Shown: positions 1-12,954 of the stretch, one piece after another
Numbering within the stretch: the first letter of the stretch is position 1
Layout: every line of letters begins with the position of its first letter
Origin: Coprinopsis marcescibilis
Lineage: Eukaryota; Basidiomycota; Agaricomycetes; Agaricales; Psathyrellaceae
DNA: 64,000 nt
Assembly: GCA_004369085.1 (NCBI GenBank)
Contig: ML210158.1
Span: 124,001-188,000, forward strand
Reading direction: 5' to 3'
The notes under the pieces: generated by a model
Told to the model about the DNA's origin: nothing
The model's input: the letters and a program-made list of their open reading frames with translations, nothing else
Databases searched by the model: none
Translations under genes and position numbers: made by a program

Positions 1-1019
1 AGTTGTGGTGAGTAGCCCTAACCTTGAATCAAACAGTTCTAATCCCGCGGCTTCAACTTGAATTGATCAGTTTTTGCGATGGCATCCTAAAGGAAATGTC
101 CTGCTAGCCGGTGCAAATGACTCTACCTTGTGGCTCTGGCAATGTAAGTAGATCATTTAATTGCCGAAGAAGTTTCCAAAATAACCCGTATGCGACAGTG
201 CCCACTGGAAACACCATGCAAGTCTTCGTCGGCCACACTGGCGCACTCACTGTTGGAGAGTTCACCCCAGATGGTAAGCTGTTCACAACCTGCCCCTCAC
301 TCCATCCATCGACCACTCGCCAGGCAAACGTATCGTAACCGCTTGCTCCGACGGCACCTTCATCCTCTGGGACCCAAGATCTTCCAGTCCGGTTTTCAAG
401 CTCGTTTCAGACGATGCCCGATTTGACCTTGACGGAATTACCAGTCTCGCGGTCAACCCCGCATCCACCCTTGCAGTTGTCGGAGGCGCAGCTGGTGGTG
501 TCCGCGTCGTGAGCCTTACCAAGGGAGACATCACAGGCACCCTCGGAGGCCACACTGATGGCGAGAGCATCGAGGCTATCACCTTCATTGACATCACCGG
601 AGGTGCAGGTGGATCCTCTGGACCAGGTGTCGCTGTCACTGGCGCAAGCGATGGTAAAATCTGTATCTGGGATCTGAGTACGATGCGCCTCCGAACAACA
701 TTGCAGCATGAAGTAAGGCTTTTCATCCTAAATGACAGAAACAAATGCTCAATATTGTTGATAGGACGCTGTCACGACCCTACTCACCCAACGCGGTTCC
801 AAGTCACATCTTCTCGTTTCGGCTTCGGCTGACAGGACGCTCAAGACCTGGGACGCCCGCACAGGGGCCGTCATTAAAACACATCAGGCTCATCGCGGTC
901 CCGTTCTTGCGGCGTCACTCGGTCTCGAAGGAGCTATCATCGTCAGTGGAGGGGACGATGGCCTTTGCGGAGTCTTCACCACGGAAGTAACAGACGAGGA
1001 CGGAGTTATGCAATCATAG
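1..1019 (+). CDS. SQT1: Sqt1/AAMP-type WD40 repeat protein, 3' part
   Basis: The frame enters from the left edge. Bases 1-7 are the end of an exon, followed by a GTGAGT intron that ends at TCAG before base 71. Later introns follow the WLWQ, TPDG and LQHE stretches. The joined protein shows successive WD40 blades: FLRWHPKGN..STLWLW, GHTGALTVGEFTPDG..GTFILWD, GHTDGESIEAITF..DGKICIWD, SADRTLKTWDARTG and VSGGDDGLCGVF. It ends at TAG 1017-1019. Blade order and spacing fit yeast Sqt1 and animal AAMP. Known role of the family: Sqt1 is the dedicated chaperone of ribosomal protein uL16 (Rpl10), loaded late onto the 60S subunit. The N-terminus lies outside the window. Another WD40 protein cannot be fully excluded, but the short inserts match Sqt1 best. 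Confidence 0.8.
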
Positions 1020-1142
1020 TTGCGCATTTCCACAGCTTTGTCGTGCCTTCTTGCTTGTTCATCATCTTGGTGATTCAAATACATACACAACTGCTTCTAA
1101 AACATATCACAGAGTATGCTATGTTGCCTCGCTAATGAACGA

Positions 1143-2848
1143 TCATGTAAACTCCCAGCTATAGCAATCCTAGACACGGGGTCACGTTAAGTAGTGACTT
1201 GTGAAGGTAAACGCAATCAACGCACTATGCAGTCATCCTGTGATTTTGCAGGTGGGACCTCTCGACCCTCGTCAACACTTGGAGGCCATGGTTGGGATAG
1301 CAATTTATCGATGATGGTGACGATCCCATGCGTCCGAATATCGACCGCCCAACCTGCAGATGTCACAGTATCATAGATTATCGTCTTGCCAAGGTGGCAT
1401 CTATGGAGCAAAATTAGCCATTGATCGACAAGGGGGACTGCAAATCTTACGCCGTCTCCATCGCATACCCGCCAAGGGCACAAGACGAAAGAACTCCGTT
1501 GCATGTGCCCATAGCGATTGGATCCGCAGTGTGATAGATGTGTGTGACTTGGTGGACTTCCGGCTATAGATACTGTTGAATGAAGGCATGCGGGAAACGA
1601 GCGACGGCTTGCTTACTGGTACTGGCATGTGGAGCCGACGAGAAGCCAACTTTTCTCCAGGAGATTCGAAAGTAACCACAGGTACTCCAAAGGTGACACC
1701 TAGTAAACTTGCTATGGCGCCACCCAAGGAGTGCCCAATGATCCAGATATTGGATTCAGGACTAGCATTGAAGGCATTGAGAGGGAGAAAGGGAACAAAA
1801 AGATGAAAGTACTCACTACAGATACGTCAAATTGTTGTACAGGTTCTAAAACCCAGCTTTAATACCGCACCCCCGACGAGCACATCGAAAACACTCACAG
1901 TCCCAATAGGATAGAATAGCGAGTCTTCAATCAACGACTTTTCCAAGCACTCCTGTTCGCACTTGCCCGTTCCCCGATAGCACCCACACACCGTCGTCCA
2001 AGTCCAATCCACGCGTGCACAACAACAGCTAAATAGCAGATTATCATTTACTTTGTCTTTTTTCGCCGTTGGGCCTCCGCCACCGAACAGGCCAGCAGAT
2101 GTTCCCTTGATTGACACAACTATCGTGGAGTTGTCAGTGGTAGCGAATACGTGCCCACGGAAACCGTCAGCGTCTGGTTCCCACCCGAATGGGTAAGACT
2201 GTATATGGGTGTAAGTCGAGTAGGAAGTGAAACTATATAGGGAGGAATGCATACGGAATTCCAACCCTCATCGAGTGGGTACCATGCGGGGTCGGTGGGG
2301 TCGACATAGGCGTCATTAGACATTTTGGCTAACAGCAAAAGTACATCTCGCTTCTCCACATCCGGCCCTATGATTTCATCCAGCTCCCAGTCCAACTGCG
2401 AGACCTCCCCCGTCAACATAGAGTTTGTCCGAGCTGCTTCGTAGTCGTCGAACGAAGACGGTCGGTAACGCTGTACGGGCCGAGTCGCTATCGAGTATTG
2501 CATCGCACTATCCTGCCCGTGCCCCTGATTCCATGCTTGCACCTCGTCTTGCTGAACATCGTGGAAAAGGATTTGAGAAGAAGGCGAAACAGCGTGTAAA
2601 TGTCGAAGTTCAAATTGCAGTGATGATGGGCCCTGCGGCGGTGGTCGATTAGGTTGGGCTGGTGTGGTATGGGGTTCGTTGGCGACGTTATGACCTGTGA
2701 ACCAGCCCAGTAGAGGGACGAGGATGCTCGTCAATGTTGTTGGTAGCATGAGGCATAACAAAGCCCTGCTCTGCCTACTAGTGGAGACGGGTAGTGAGTG
2801 GTAAAGAGAAGAGAGAGCTCGGCCTGACGCGCCTGCCACTGGCAACAT
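1143..2848 (-). CDS. ATG15: Atg15 autophagic (phospho)lipase
   Basis: Class 3 lipase of the Atg15 type, a type II membrane protein carried to the vacuole, where it breaks down autophagic body and Cvt vesicle membranes. The N-terminus is short and basic, followed by a hydrophobic stretch ([20 protein letters not shown]). Then come the Atg15-specific cysteine-rich segment ([13 protein letters not shown]) and the nucleophile elbow GHSLGG at about 1.7 kb. The tail has the family's conserved [17 protein letters not shown] block. A last small exon restores the typical [11 protein letters not shown] ending after an intron, putting the TGA at 1143-1145. The open frame extends to 2866 only through a GTG, so I start at the ATG at 2848. 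A second in-frame ATG at 2749 would give a shorter N-terminus just before the membrane span. At least four introns. Confidence 0.9.
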
Positions 2849-3159
2849 CAACCAAAGCTGCGCCACATGCCTAAAGCAGCTCTATCGCAGACGTCATTTC
2901 ATCAGAGGCAGGGAGCTCGTTCAAGATAAACCGATAACACTCTTGAGGGAGGAAGGTAGACTACTAGCTAATTTACATGGTATGTTGTCTAAGAGGAATA
3001 TTAGAGCGAAATGGTATTTATGTAATATCAAGGACAGAGATGGAATAAAGTGCAAGGATTAACGAAGAATTGCTTTTACCAGTTCACGACTGTCCCAACG
3101 ACCCCAGCTTCTCGCATCACATTCACAGACGAATTCTAGGCTCTAAGAATATATAGTAT

Positions 3160-5773
3160 CTAGATTCTCAATGTCTCCATGGCCAAGCTGAGAGGATCGG
3201 TAGTTGCGCCAGTGTTGGAAATGGCCATCTGTCCACTCATGCCGCTGTTGTTGGTACCGAAGAACACTTCGGGGCTGGTGCATGTAGCAACAGCACGGCG
3301 CATATGAGTGGTGAGGAACGACAATCCAACTTGATAGGCAGCTGAAAAGTGAACAGTCAGTCGACCTGTATAAATGACGCTTGTCAGAAAGCAATAGCGC
3401 ACCATTCATCCAACCAAAGCCCTCTCGGGGAACCATCTTAAAGTCAATGCCTTGGTTTCCATACTCGGCGTCAACGAGATGGGAAAGTTTGACAGCGTCG
3501 AACTTTTCGGGGACAACTCCGTTGAAGTCCACAAAGGCGGTTGTCATCATGTAGAGGAAACGATAGGACAGACGTTGAGCTTCCTCTAGGTACCCGTATC
3601 GTTCCAAACCGACCCAAGCCATGATCTGATGGGGTGGCCAGGCGTAAGGGTAATCCCACTGACGATTGGGACGGTCCAATGAAATCTTGCCCCGAGACTC
3701 TTCAGTTCCCGAAACGAGACCGCCCAACACTTCGAACTTTTTGATAGAACGAGTCCTAAAAACGGGTTAGCTAGATGGCAATAAAAACCCGCTGAAGAAA
3801 ACATACACAAGCTTCCAGGCCTGCTCCTCGCTCGCGCATCCAGCCCACATGGCCCAGAATGCGGTTACACTCTCGTAGAGGATTTGATGCTCCTGTACAG
3901 TGTCGTAGTCAAAGTACAAACTCTTGCTCTCGTTCCAAAGGTACTCGTCGATACGCTGACGTCTGAACTCAGCTCGTTCAAACCACTCATCACTGCTTTG
4001 AGGGATCTTCTTGGAGCTCTCGCGGTGCGGATTGGCGTAGGTTTCCACAGTCGGAGGGAATGGTTGCAGGGCAAAGTCCTCCTCCAGTTCCAATTGGTCG
4101 TCGAAAACCTCTCGGATAGCGGTACCAATGTCAACCTCATACTTGTACAACAAGCACTGAAGATCAACGGTGGCGAGATTGGCGCAGCGCTTCTCGAATC
4201 TGTAGGTCGTGTCGTGTCCGGACTCTCGAACAGCACGATCATGCAGGAAGTACTCGTCCAATTCTGGCTCAACGAGGATTCCATCGTTATACTTTTCGCT
4301 AAACTCGAGGACGGACAAGCCGTGCTTTTCGGCGTAGGGCTCCAGGACGTGGGTGAAATGTGTAGCCTCTGTCTCGGGTGGAATTCCCAATCCATCTGGT
4401 CGGTAACGGGAAAGGCCGGTTTTGGGGTCCATTCTGGGTTCAGCAACCCAGACGGTGTGGTACTCCTTGATGGCAACCTGAATGGCACGCTTCAACCAGG
4501 CCTTATTCTCATTGTGATTGGTACGATCGAGTTGGTTGTAGATTTGAAGGGCCATGTCGGTGAGGAAAGGCGGTTGAGTACGGCAGAGATAGTAGCTTCG
4601 ACTTCCGTTGAGGATCTTGTTGTAGTGCTTGATCTCAAAGATGAAGTGGTCAACCATGCCCTTGGCCATGCTTACTTGGCCATCAACCAGAAGGCCAAGG
4701 GAAATGAAATAAGAATCCCAGTTATACAGCTAAAATGAATGAGTTGTAAGAAGAGGACGCGTCGAATGAAGCGTATTGTACGGACCTCATTGAAGCGGGC
4801 ACCGGGAACGATGAATGGGATGCCTTTGAGAGTCTTGCCTCCTTTGCCATCATCGACTTCGTTCATTGCCAGAGCCAACAGACCTGGCTTGGAGTTGAGG
4901 CTCTTAACAAACACGGGGTCATCCGGCTTCGGGGGGAGAACTTGAACATCGAGGTTCATATGAGGCTTCTCCTTGGCGACCTTGCGGTAGTACTCGGCCA
5001 TAGCTGGCTCTCCGTGAGGAACGTATATGCGAGGTTGGATTTTGCCAGTCCTGTTCTTGGGGTCTGCGGTGATGATTTCCAGACCGTCCCCGTCGATGCG
5101 ACGGGTCAAAGAATTCCAGAAACCATTCTTGATCATCCGGGAAAGTCGATCGACAGGGTTCTCAGTCAGCCGAGCCTCGTCGAGGATGATTCGCTTTCTG
5201 TTGTGGTCTCGGGCGAGTGCGAGTTCTTGAAGGAGATTGGAGAGCATGTAGGTGCCCTAAGAGGCAAAACGGGTTGTGAGATTAGGAGATTGCAAGATCC
5301 GAAAGACAGTACATACTCGAATGTCAAAAGTCTTGAATCCATTGCTCGTAGCAGTTCCAAGAGCCATCATCTTGGGACCAGCGTCAGTGACGCTGATTTG
5401 GAAGTCGCCGTCGGTATCTTCTTGCTCGAGGACGACACGGATGGTCTCCTCTACATCTATCAAGAATCTTCGCGGTGCAGTGTTCTTCTCGTCGTGGGTC
5501 AGACGTCGTGCTCGGGAATGAAGGTCGTCTTGGAAGGCGGGGGTTCGCTTGGGGTTGTAGCCATGAAGATGAGACTATGATTTGCGAGTCAGCAAGGACC
5601 ATGAAAGACAGTTTAGGAGAACATACGTGGCTATATGTCCTAGAACGAGTGTGACCCTCTTCGCCACCGTAGTACGTAGCAGCGTCTACATGACCGACGC
5701 CCGGAGGCAACTCTCGGTGAATTTGCTCATCAACAAAGGACACGCTCGGTGGGTGATTTACAGTTGGTGCCAT
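3160..5773 (-). CDS. NTH1: Neutral trehalase (GH37, calcium-binding type)
   Basis: Cytosolic enzyme that hydrolyses trehalose to two glucoses. Both trehalase signatures are present: [15 protein letters not shown], split by an intron near 4.7 kb, and [10 protein letters not shown] near 3.65 kb. The fungal neutral-trehalase N-terminus carries the calcium loop [17 protein letters not shown] near 5.4 kb. Upstream lie arginine-rich, serine- and threonine-containing stretches such as RARRLT, candidates for the PKA/14-3-3 control known for yeast Nth1. The start ATG at 5773 is a true ATG followed by a disordered leader. The C-terminus ends METLRI at 3160. Introns interrupt the frame near 5.6, 5.27, 4.73, 3.77 and 3.38 kb. 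Long open frames on the opposite strand (for example 3884-4738) are shadows of this gene. Very secure. Confidence 0.95.
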
Positions 5774-6972
5774 GAACGACGAAGCTGTTTAGAGACTGCA
5801 AGGGTAGAAAGAGAGAGAATAAAGTGATCAAGGAACGATCTGGGGTAATAAGTGTTTCAAGATTGACTGGTCTGATGTCGTTTTGTTGCCGACCAATAGT
5901 AACGGACCGAACAATGTGGTTCACGTGCGGCTGCTAGCGCCGATGTGCACAACCCTTTCTGAGACTTCTATCTGCAAATACTGCGGCGGTGGCGGATAGT
6001 GACGAATCTTGCTGCGCAAGATTGTGGTAGATGGAAAGATAGCGAAATCACATCCTTGGTTGCCCTTGTTTATATAGGTCCTGTGACCGCATTATCTTTG
6101 AAAAGGGAGAGCGATCTGACTCCAAAGGTATATTCCTTGTCCGGGGTTCTGACGTACTCGAAGCAATCGATGTCAAGTACCAGCAAGATATAGCGAGAAT
6201 ATCCATCGGCCGACACTCTGGGAGAAGGTACACTCGAGGACACCACTTGGCAAGTTCCAAGGACAGTCAAAGGGAACAACGATCCGAAACGCTGTCTGAC
6301 AGAGTTGGTTCTGCTTATATGGGGCTACTTTGTATTGATCAAAGATATTTTGCCTCTGAGCCTGAATCCGGGCGGGGTCGTTGTCGTTGGACTTGTGTGT
6401 TCCTGCCCAGCTTGTGACCAGTCTGACCAGTTGAAGCGCGTTTGAATCTCTTCTTGCCAGGTTGGAAACATCTTATCTTATATGTTTGGGGTACCGTTAA
6501 CTTCAACGTGCCTTCTTCTTAAAAGTTCCTGTCCTCGTGAGCTTATATTGGCGGTTATAATTACTAATAACACACGGCCGGCGGTCACATCCAACGTACC
6601 TGAGTCTTCAAGGGAGCCAGGACATGAACTTAATCAGCAACCTGAGGTTCTCAATGAATAAACTAACCTCAGGCCTGCAAGTCAATGTGATGGCAGCAAC
6701 GCTACTCGACTCTCCATGAGTTCCATGGTCCAACCTCCGCTGACTACTGCAAATGAAGTGTGTCGTGGGGAAGAGATGAGTCAAGGGCAGTTTGTCGCAG
6801 TCCTTCACGGTCGCGTCGGGCGATCACCAAACGTCTCGATCCGCGGCGCGCGCCGAACAAGCGCCGAATCGCAGACAGACACACTGAGCGTCACGTCACA
6901 TCACTGCTCATTTTCTTTCCACCACCGTCAACTTCTACAGTTACCCAGCACCGGCGCTCATCGCAAGCCATT
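5774..6972. promoter_or_regulatory. Divergent intergenic region between trehalase and RMND1-like gene
   Basis: About 1.2 kb without a convincing gene. It must hold the trehalase promoter on the left and the promoter of the mitochondrial DUF155 gene on the right. A CCAAT box stands at about 5893, some 120 bases upstream of the trehalase ATG. A GCGGGG element near 6372 fits the consensus of fungal carbon-catabolite repressors (Mig1/CreA type), but a six-base match in 1.2 kb is weak. No STRE (AGGGG) stood out by eye. Short open frames here lack codon or family support. Confidence 0.35.
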
Positions 6973-8438
6973 ATGCTTGCATTTGCCCGTTCCTGCATTT
7001 GCAGGCAGCAAGTATCCCGGCCTGTACAGCAAAGAGCTTTCAGACAACTTCGGCCGTTCTCAAGTGTCGCAGAGTCCGACTCAAAGCCACCGAAGACACC
7101 CGTAGTGAAGAAGGTCGCGAAAAGCGACCCTTTGACCGACACAAAACCCAAACCCAAGGAAGTCACACCGCTTCGACGTTCAGCATCAGTATCTCTTCCT
7201 TTCCGAGCTAACCCAACTCCTACTCGAAGCGCGATCCATCCCGTGGTCACACTCGCGACCTCTGAACGCTATGTCTTGTCCAGGTTGCGCAGTCACCTTG
7301 AACTACCAGCAAGAGCGCAAGCTCTTCACGAATCGTGGTGGGTTCCAAAGTGGGTGGGCAAAGATGGAAAGGAAGGAGAAGTCTTTGTGTTCTCAAACGG
7401 CAGTTTCGTCTGTTGGGGACTTGACGACGAAAATGCCAAGCTGTTTGCGAAAGAAATCATAGACAAGGCCACCGGAATGAGTGTTGTCCGTCTCAAGGAA
7501 CCCGAAACCGAAGAACTCGAGTTCGTCGTCGATCCAAGCGAGTTAAGTGGTGCGTATTGAGTGGTATCAGACCGTACATACTAACGATACTGTTAGACAA
7601 ACTCAACTGCACGGAGATTTGATCATCCTTGGCAAGACTGAACCCTTGGATGAGCCCGACCTGCTACCAAAGAACCTTCCTGCTATGGCCTTCCCAGAAG
7701 AAAGCTTATTGGCCCGGTATGCGTATTCTCAAGCTTTATCTCGCTCGACGGCTCTATCCGCGCTTGAGGTTTCTTTGGACAACTACCTCACTTCTATGTC
7801 TATGATGCCCCACACTCTCGCAGAAACTGGTAAACCAGGCATGGGAAGGCATCAGCTCATCAAGAAGTTGGGAGAGCTCATGAAGTTCCGACAACTGTTG
7901 AATCTGAACAGGGAGAACTTTGTTGATGTCCCGGATCTCTATTGGTCAGAACCAGGTCTTGAAAGTGGGTTTTGCAATTCATCTCGAGGCCTCTTTTCTA
8001 ACGCACCTGTCAGAATACTTCAAATCCATGAGCAATGCGCTCGAAATCGGCGGACGTACTGCATCGTTGAATGACAAAATCACATATGCAGCCGAGGTGA
8101 GCATGAACCCCGCGTCCTTTAGATTGAGAATCTCATACATGACCTTGTACATAGCTTCAAGCTACGTTGAGGCAATTGCTGACTGAGGTATTCAACACAT
8201 CTGCCTATTCTATGGTGCCGCAGCTGACCATCTGTTACAGTCGTCAGGCCATTCTATGGAACTCATTATCATTATTCTCATTGCCGTCGAAGTCGTCATA
8301 GTGAGTTGCCGTTGCCTCTTCTTCTGGACTGCTCGGATCATTGATGTGCTTCAGGCTATTATCAGAGATGGGCCCGAGCTGTGGGAGTTGGCGAAAGGCT
8401 CAAAGCACGACGATGCCAAATCCAGCAAGCTGGCGTAG
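6973..8438 (+). CDS. RMND1: Mitochondrial RMND1/DUF155 family protein
   Basis: The start ATG at 6973 opens a basic, arginine-rich leader (MLAFARSCICRQQVSRPVQQ) that looks like a mitochondrial presequence. A proline/lysine-rich linker follows. The DUF155 core then shows EVFVFSNGSFVCWGL, LHGDLIILGKTE, YALSRSTALSALEVSLDNYL and a C-terminal hydrophobic anchor, ELIIIILIAVEVVIV. The last intron (GTGAGT...TTCAG) begins right after the anchor, and the final exon ends SSKLA at TAG 8436-8438. Family knowledge: the human relative RMND1 and yeast Mrx10 sit in the inner mitochondrial membrane and support mitochondrial translation. The cytosolic relatives Rmd1 and Rmd8 are less likely given the presequence. 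At least four introns. Confidence 0.88.
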
Positions 8439-8688
8439 ATATAAGTAGGAAGGTACTCACAGTCATCTAAACCTAAGCGTACAATATATAATTTTACACT
8501 TTACGGGTCACATTTAATATAAATCACCTCTCCTGAGCCCAATGACCGATCTCTGGTCCCTGGAGCGCCCATCACTGTAATGAGGCAGAGGTGTGAATCC
8601 ATGTGAACTGACAAACAGATGCAACGAGACAATCTTGATTCCTTCGGTAGCAAAGACTGGTTCATCCCACCACATTCTTATCTCTCCA

Positions 8689-11600
8689 ATGCAGTCGGGA
8701 GGGCGACCACTGCCTCGACGCCCACCGCTGCCTCCAGTCCCGATGGGTGGCCGACCACTACACTCGTCGTCGACGCAACAGACGCCGACGTCCTCGTTCG
8801 GCAATCTTCCAAACCCTTACTCCTCCAGCCCAAGTCCTCATCCTGGCTTCGCCTCCAGCCCAGTGCCAGAACCACCGCCATACGAGTATAAAAATAATTC
8901 ATGGGGTCCGCCTGGGGTGCCGCAGGTGGTCGAGACGCGAAATTCTTACGACGAAGCGCCCCAGACACGACTAAGATCGATGTCCAATACAGACCACTTG
9001 TTGGGTGCACAAGCGGCCTCTTCGATGGGACCTGCGATGATGGCATTCCCTGAACCCCAATTAACAGTTCCGCAATCGCTGCCTGGAGCAAACCTGCAAC
9101 GAGCGTCATCTGCGACCGCCGCCGCTCCCAACCGGCACAATCATTACGCGGAGAACTTTCGACGACCAACACACCCTCAACCACTGGAGAGGGGAGAGCC
9201 AAAGGCTTCTCCCCCAATTCCCCCAGCTAAACTCCTTCACACCACATCCGCAGCCTCCCTGCAGTCGAACCTAACCTCCAATTCGTACACTCGCAACCCC
9301 GATCAATACCAAGATGCCCTAGCTTCACCCGTCGAGGCAAGTTTTATGATTTGATAACACATGGATACAGCAGGATTGCAGCTAACATTTATTTGTATTT
9401 CCTACCAGTCATCCTTTTCGCTTGATCAAGAGGAAAAGGATAAGGCACCTGCCCGCGATTTGTCCCATCTTTCGTAAGTCGCCCGCTTTGCGTTCCGTTT
9501 CGTGTGGGAGTGTGCCGGCCGAGGGACGAGTCGTTAATTGCTGTTTTATCCCTTAGTCAAGATATGGAAGAGAGCATCGCCCGTTTCCAGCGCGGAGAGT
9601 TAGCAGACGCCGAAGAGGAATGGCACCGGCTGGTTCCCGAGGAAGCTATGAAGGCACTTGAGAATAAGGAGATCCAGCGACAAGGCATGATATTCGAGTT
9701 GTTCAAGGCTGAGCGGGAATACGTCTCCGACCTCCAGCTTATGGAGGATATATTCATCCACGGATTGTTCAAAGCACAACCACCCGTCATCCCTGAGCAC
9801 CAGATTTCAGCCTTCGTGAACGACGTGTTTGGGAACCTCCATGAGATCTTACTGCACCACAGGACTATGCTCGGGGCGTTGTTTGCACGACAACGCGATG
9901 ACCACCCGCTGATCAATTCTATTGCTGATGTTGTTCTTGAAAGTGAGTGCCCTCAAAAAATTGCAAGGCTCTCTCTGACGCCTGTACTCTATAGCCGCAC
10001 TCAAACCCGAATTCCGCGATGCGTACGAGAAGTACATTAAGCACTACCCCATGGCGGAGTCCATACATCAGAAACAACGACAGCTAAATCCAGCCTACGA
10101 GGCATTCCTCGAATCAGTATCCTCCGAACCCCGTATCAAGAAGAGGGACCTCAAGATCTTCCTCTCAAGACCCGTCACACGATTACCTCGACTCAATTTG
10201 CTACTTGAGTCTATACTCAAGAAGACAGACAAGGAACATGACCATCCTGATTTGGATACGCTGCCTCTGGCTTTGGGTATCCTCGGCGACTGTATCAAGG
10301 CTACGCAGCCTGGTATCGAGGCCGCTGAGAGTAGGGTCAAATTCATGGACATTTGCGAGCATCTCGTGGCGCCGAAAGGAGAGATTATGGTGAGTCCGTG
10401 ATCAATGGCACACTGGCTTTCCTAAAGCGCCCTAAAGGATCTAGATCTGTTCGACAAAGAACGACATCTGGTGCACGTTGGCCCTGTATGGACCAAGGCC
10501 AAGGCCGACACAGGGTTTATGGGGGAAAAGTGGCAGGAGTTGCAGGGCTTGGTCTTGGATAATTATTGTTAGTGTTTCTACAGCTTCCCGGTGCTTTCTA
10601 ACTTCCGTCCTCTTCACACAGTCATCCTTTATCGAGAAAAGGCTACCCAGAACAGCACAGTTGTGAAGAAGATTGTTCAACACCGTGTGAGTTCACATGT
10701 GTATCTGACTCCAGGGCTTGCTTTGATACTTAAGACCGTCTAGCCCGTTCCCTTGTCCTTCATTCGCCTGGCGTCATTCAACTCTGATCCAGAAATCAGG
10801 AAGGAAAAGAATGAAGGTCTTTTGGGCACATGGCGTAGCCAGGAAGTGTCCATGTACCCGTTCACGTTCTACCACAGTTCTCCCTCTGCTATGAAGGCGT
10901 ACAAAATGTACGTCACGAATGAAGCAGCGCGCAAGAAGTGGTACTCCGTTTTTGTTGATGCCCTCGGAGTACATAAAGTGAAGCAGGAGAATAACCCGGT
11001 ACGTCCTTTACTATTTTTGGCCTTGATGCGCGTGCAACCCCGAGTTCAGGGTCAGATAACTGATTACTGTGAATGTAGTGGTTCACCCAAGAACAGTTAT
11101 CAGACGGCTTTTTCAGGATTCCTAAGGAAGCCGTTATTTCGCCTCATTCACGGGCGGCGACTGGCAAGATTACATCTGCTGTACCCTTTAGTGAGTTTCC
11201 CTGTTTAATGTTCACGGGTTGAGCTAACATTTACACCAGACACGAGTGGAGGAAGATTCATTGCGATTGCTTGTACCTCCGGGATATACATCGCACGTTA
11301 TGGAACCGAGGGTGGGTCAAACACCATTGCTTATCCGTCGGTTGGCAGCTAAATATGTGTTGCAGACTACCGCAAGGTCTTCAACTTCCCGAATGCCACC
11401 TACATTGCTGCACTTCAAGTGTGGAATGGGCACTACCTCAATAAATTCATCATCCACTTTGAATCTACCGTCCTTGGGTACTCATTGGATTTGGTTGCCA
11501 TGATCGCATATGGCCAGGGGAACCCCCAACTGCTCGAAGCATCGAGAGAGCGAATCACACCTTCAGACCAGAGTGTGATGTTTGTGCGGCATATTTCCAT

Positions 11601-12636
11601 GCAGGATCGTGTGTTGCGTGAGTGGTTTGCAGCTTTGTGGATTTATCTGTGAACTAACGTGTCTTTTATGCAGTGATCTACGCTGCGAAGAAGAGGCTGA
11701 GCAGCTCTTGTTATGTATATGCGCTGGAACCGGTTGCTCAGCAGATGATGCAGGGAATACAGGGTACGTCTCCGCCGTGTACCTTCCGCCCGTATGGTCA
11801 GGTATGTAGGAGTTTGGACCCTTGAAGCGTGGGGTCGACGAATGACGTTCGGTTGTTTTTTGCAGCCGGGAGGTATTCCGAAAGACACGTACGATGTGGT
11901 TTCTTTGACGAGGACAGTGGCCGTGTGTACTCGCGATGGATTGATTACAGCAGATCCGTCCAAGTACGTGTTTCTATTCCACTTTTTTTAAGTTCCTTGG
12001 TCTTGTTGCTCACCTTTTCGCGTCGTCAGCCTGAATGCACACCCTCCGGCCATTCCCTTATTGAACGATGCTGCTTCCAACCAATCAATAGCTAACCTGA
12101 AGGCCAACATTGAGGGTCTGAAACCCTTGGGATTCTTGCGTGTCAGCTCCGATGAGATTATGGTCATCTATGACGGTGCGCTGTTTTTTTTATAATCCTA
12201 CCGACGTAAGGGCTTACAGATATCCTGCTCTCCTCACCTTTCGCCCGTTTATGATCGCTTCCTTTGCTTCTGAATATTCTCAGACATTGGATGCTACGTC
12301 AACACGCGGGGTTATCCTGCACGGAACGGGGGGTACATCCGCTGGGAAACTAAAGTGACGAGCTATGCGCACCGGAACGAGCACCTCTTCCTGGTGTCGC
12401 CTCGTTTCATTGAGATCCGGCTTATCTCCAATGGGCGGCTGCTGCAGGTTATTGAGGGAGGCGACATTAGACTGTTGTTTGCCTCGCCGGCACTGAGTCC
12501 GCACGACAATGTGCTAGTGGCGATGAGGGGACGGTACAACGACCCCTTTGGGCTGAGTGAGAAGGTAGTGGAGTTGATGAAGGCGGAGGAGTATTCGACC
12601 ACGGCATCACCGATGTGGTCTGAGTGGGATATGTAG
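8689..12636 (+). CDS. ROM2: Rho1 guanine nucleotide exchange factor (DH-PH-CNH)
   Basis: The N-terminus is long, proline- and serine-rich and disordered from ATG 8689 (MQSGGRPLPRRPPLPPVPMG). The open frame upstream reaches 8593 only with GTG. From about 9.7 to 10.4 kb lies the DH domain (MIFELFKAEREYVSDLQLME; LFLSRPVTRLPRLNLLLESI). From about 10.45 to 10.98 kb lies a PH domain (WQELQGLVLDNYFILYREK). From about 11.1 to 12.6 kb lies a citron homology (CNH) domain. This order is that of yeast Rom1/Rom2 and fission yeast Rgf proteins, which load GTP onto Rho1 at the plasma membrane to drive cell-wall glucan synthesis and PKC signalling. The RGS/DEP module seen in some Rom2 relatives is not evident, though the stretch at 9.4-9.7 kb may be a remnant. 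At least ten introns. Stop TAG at 12634-12636. Confidence 0.9.
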
Positions 12637-12954
12637 CAGGGTGATGCGAGATACATCTAGGATGGAATTATATCTGTGGTCTGCTTTCGAATTAAGGTTG
12701 TATATACGAATCTGTTCACTGTAAACTATTCAACGCTTTTTTTACTTTTTGCTTTTTTGCGTATCTACTTATTTTTTCCTGCTCGTGGCAATGTGCAAAG
12801 GACGGGGAACGGGACGGTCGTATTCGATTTGAGAGAACTGGGCCGGTGAAAATGTACATGGCATTAACGATGTGAGTAGCATGGGTCAGGGAGGTTGTCG
12901 TAAGATCGTGGCGTGTGGTAGTAGTACAGTTTGAATTTGCGATACGAAAAGTCC

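Noticed and set aside
283..744. Minus-strand frames of 100-153 codons over the first gene.
   Set aside because: They are shadows of the WD40 coding sequence on the + strand.
3884..4738. A 284-codon + strand open frame.
   Set aside because: It is exactly antisense to the conserved trehalase exon; its length reflects codon bias of that gene.
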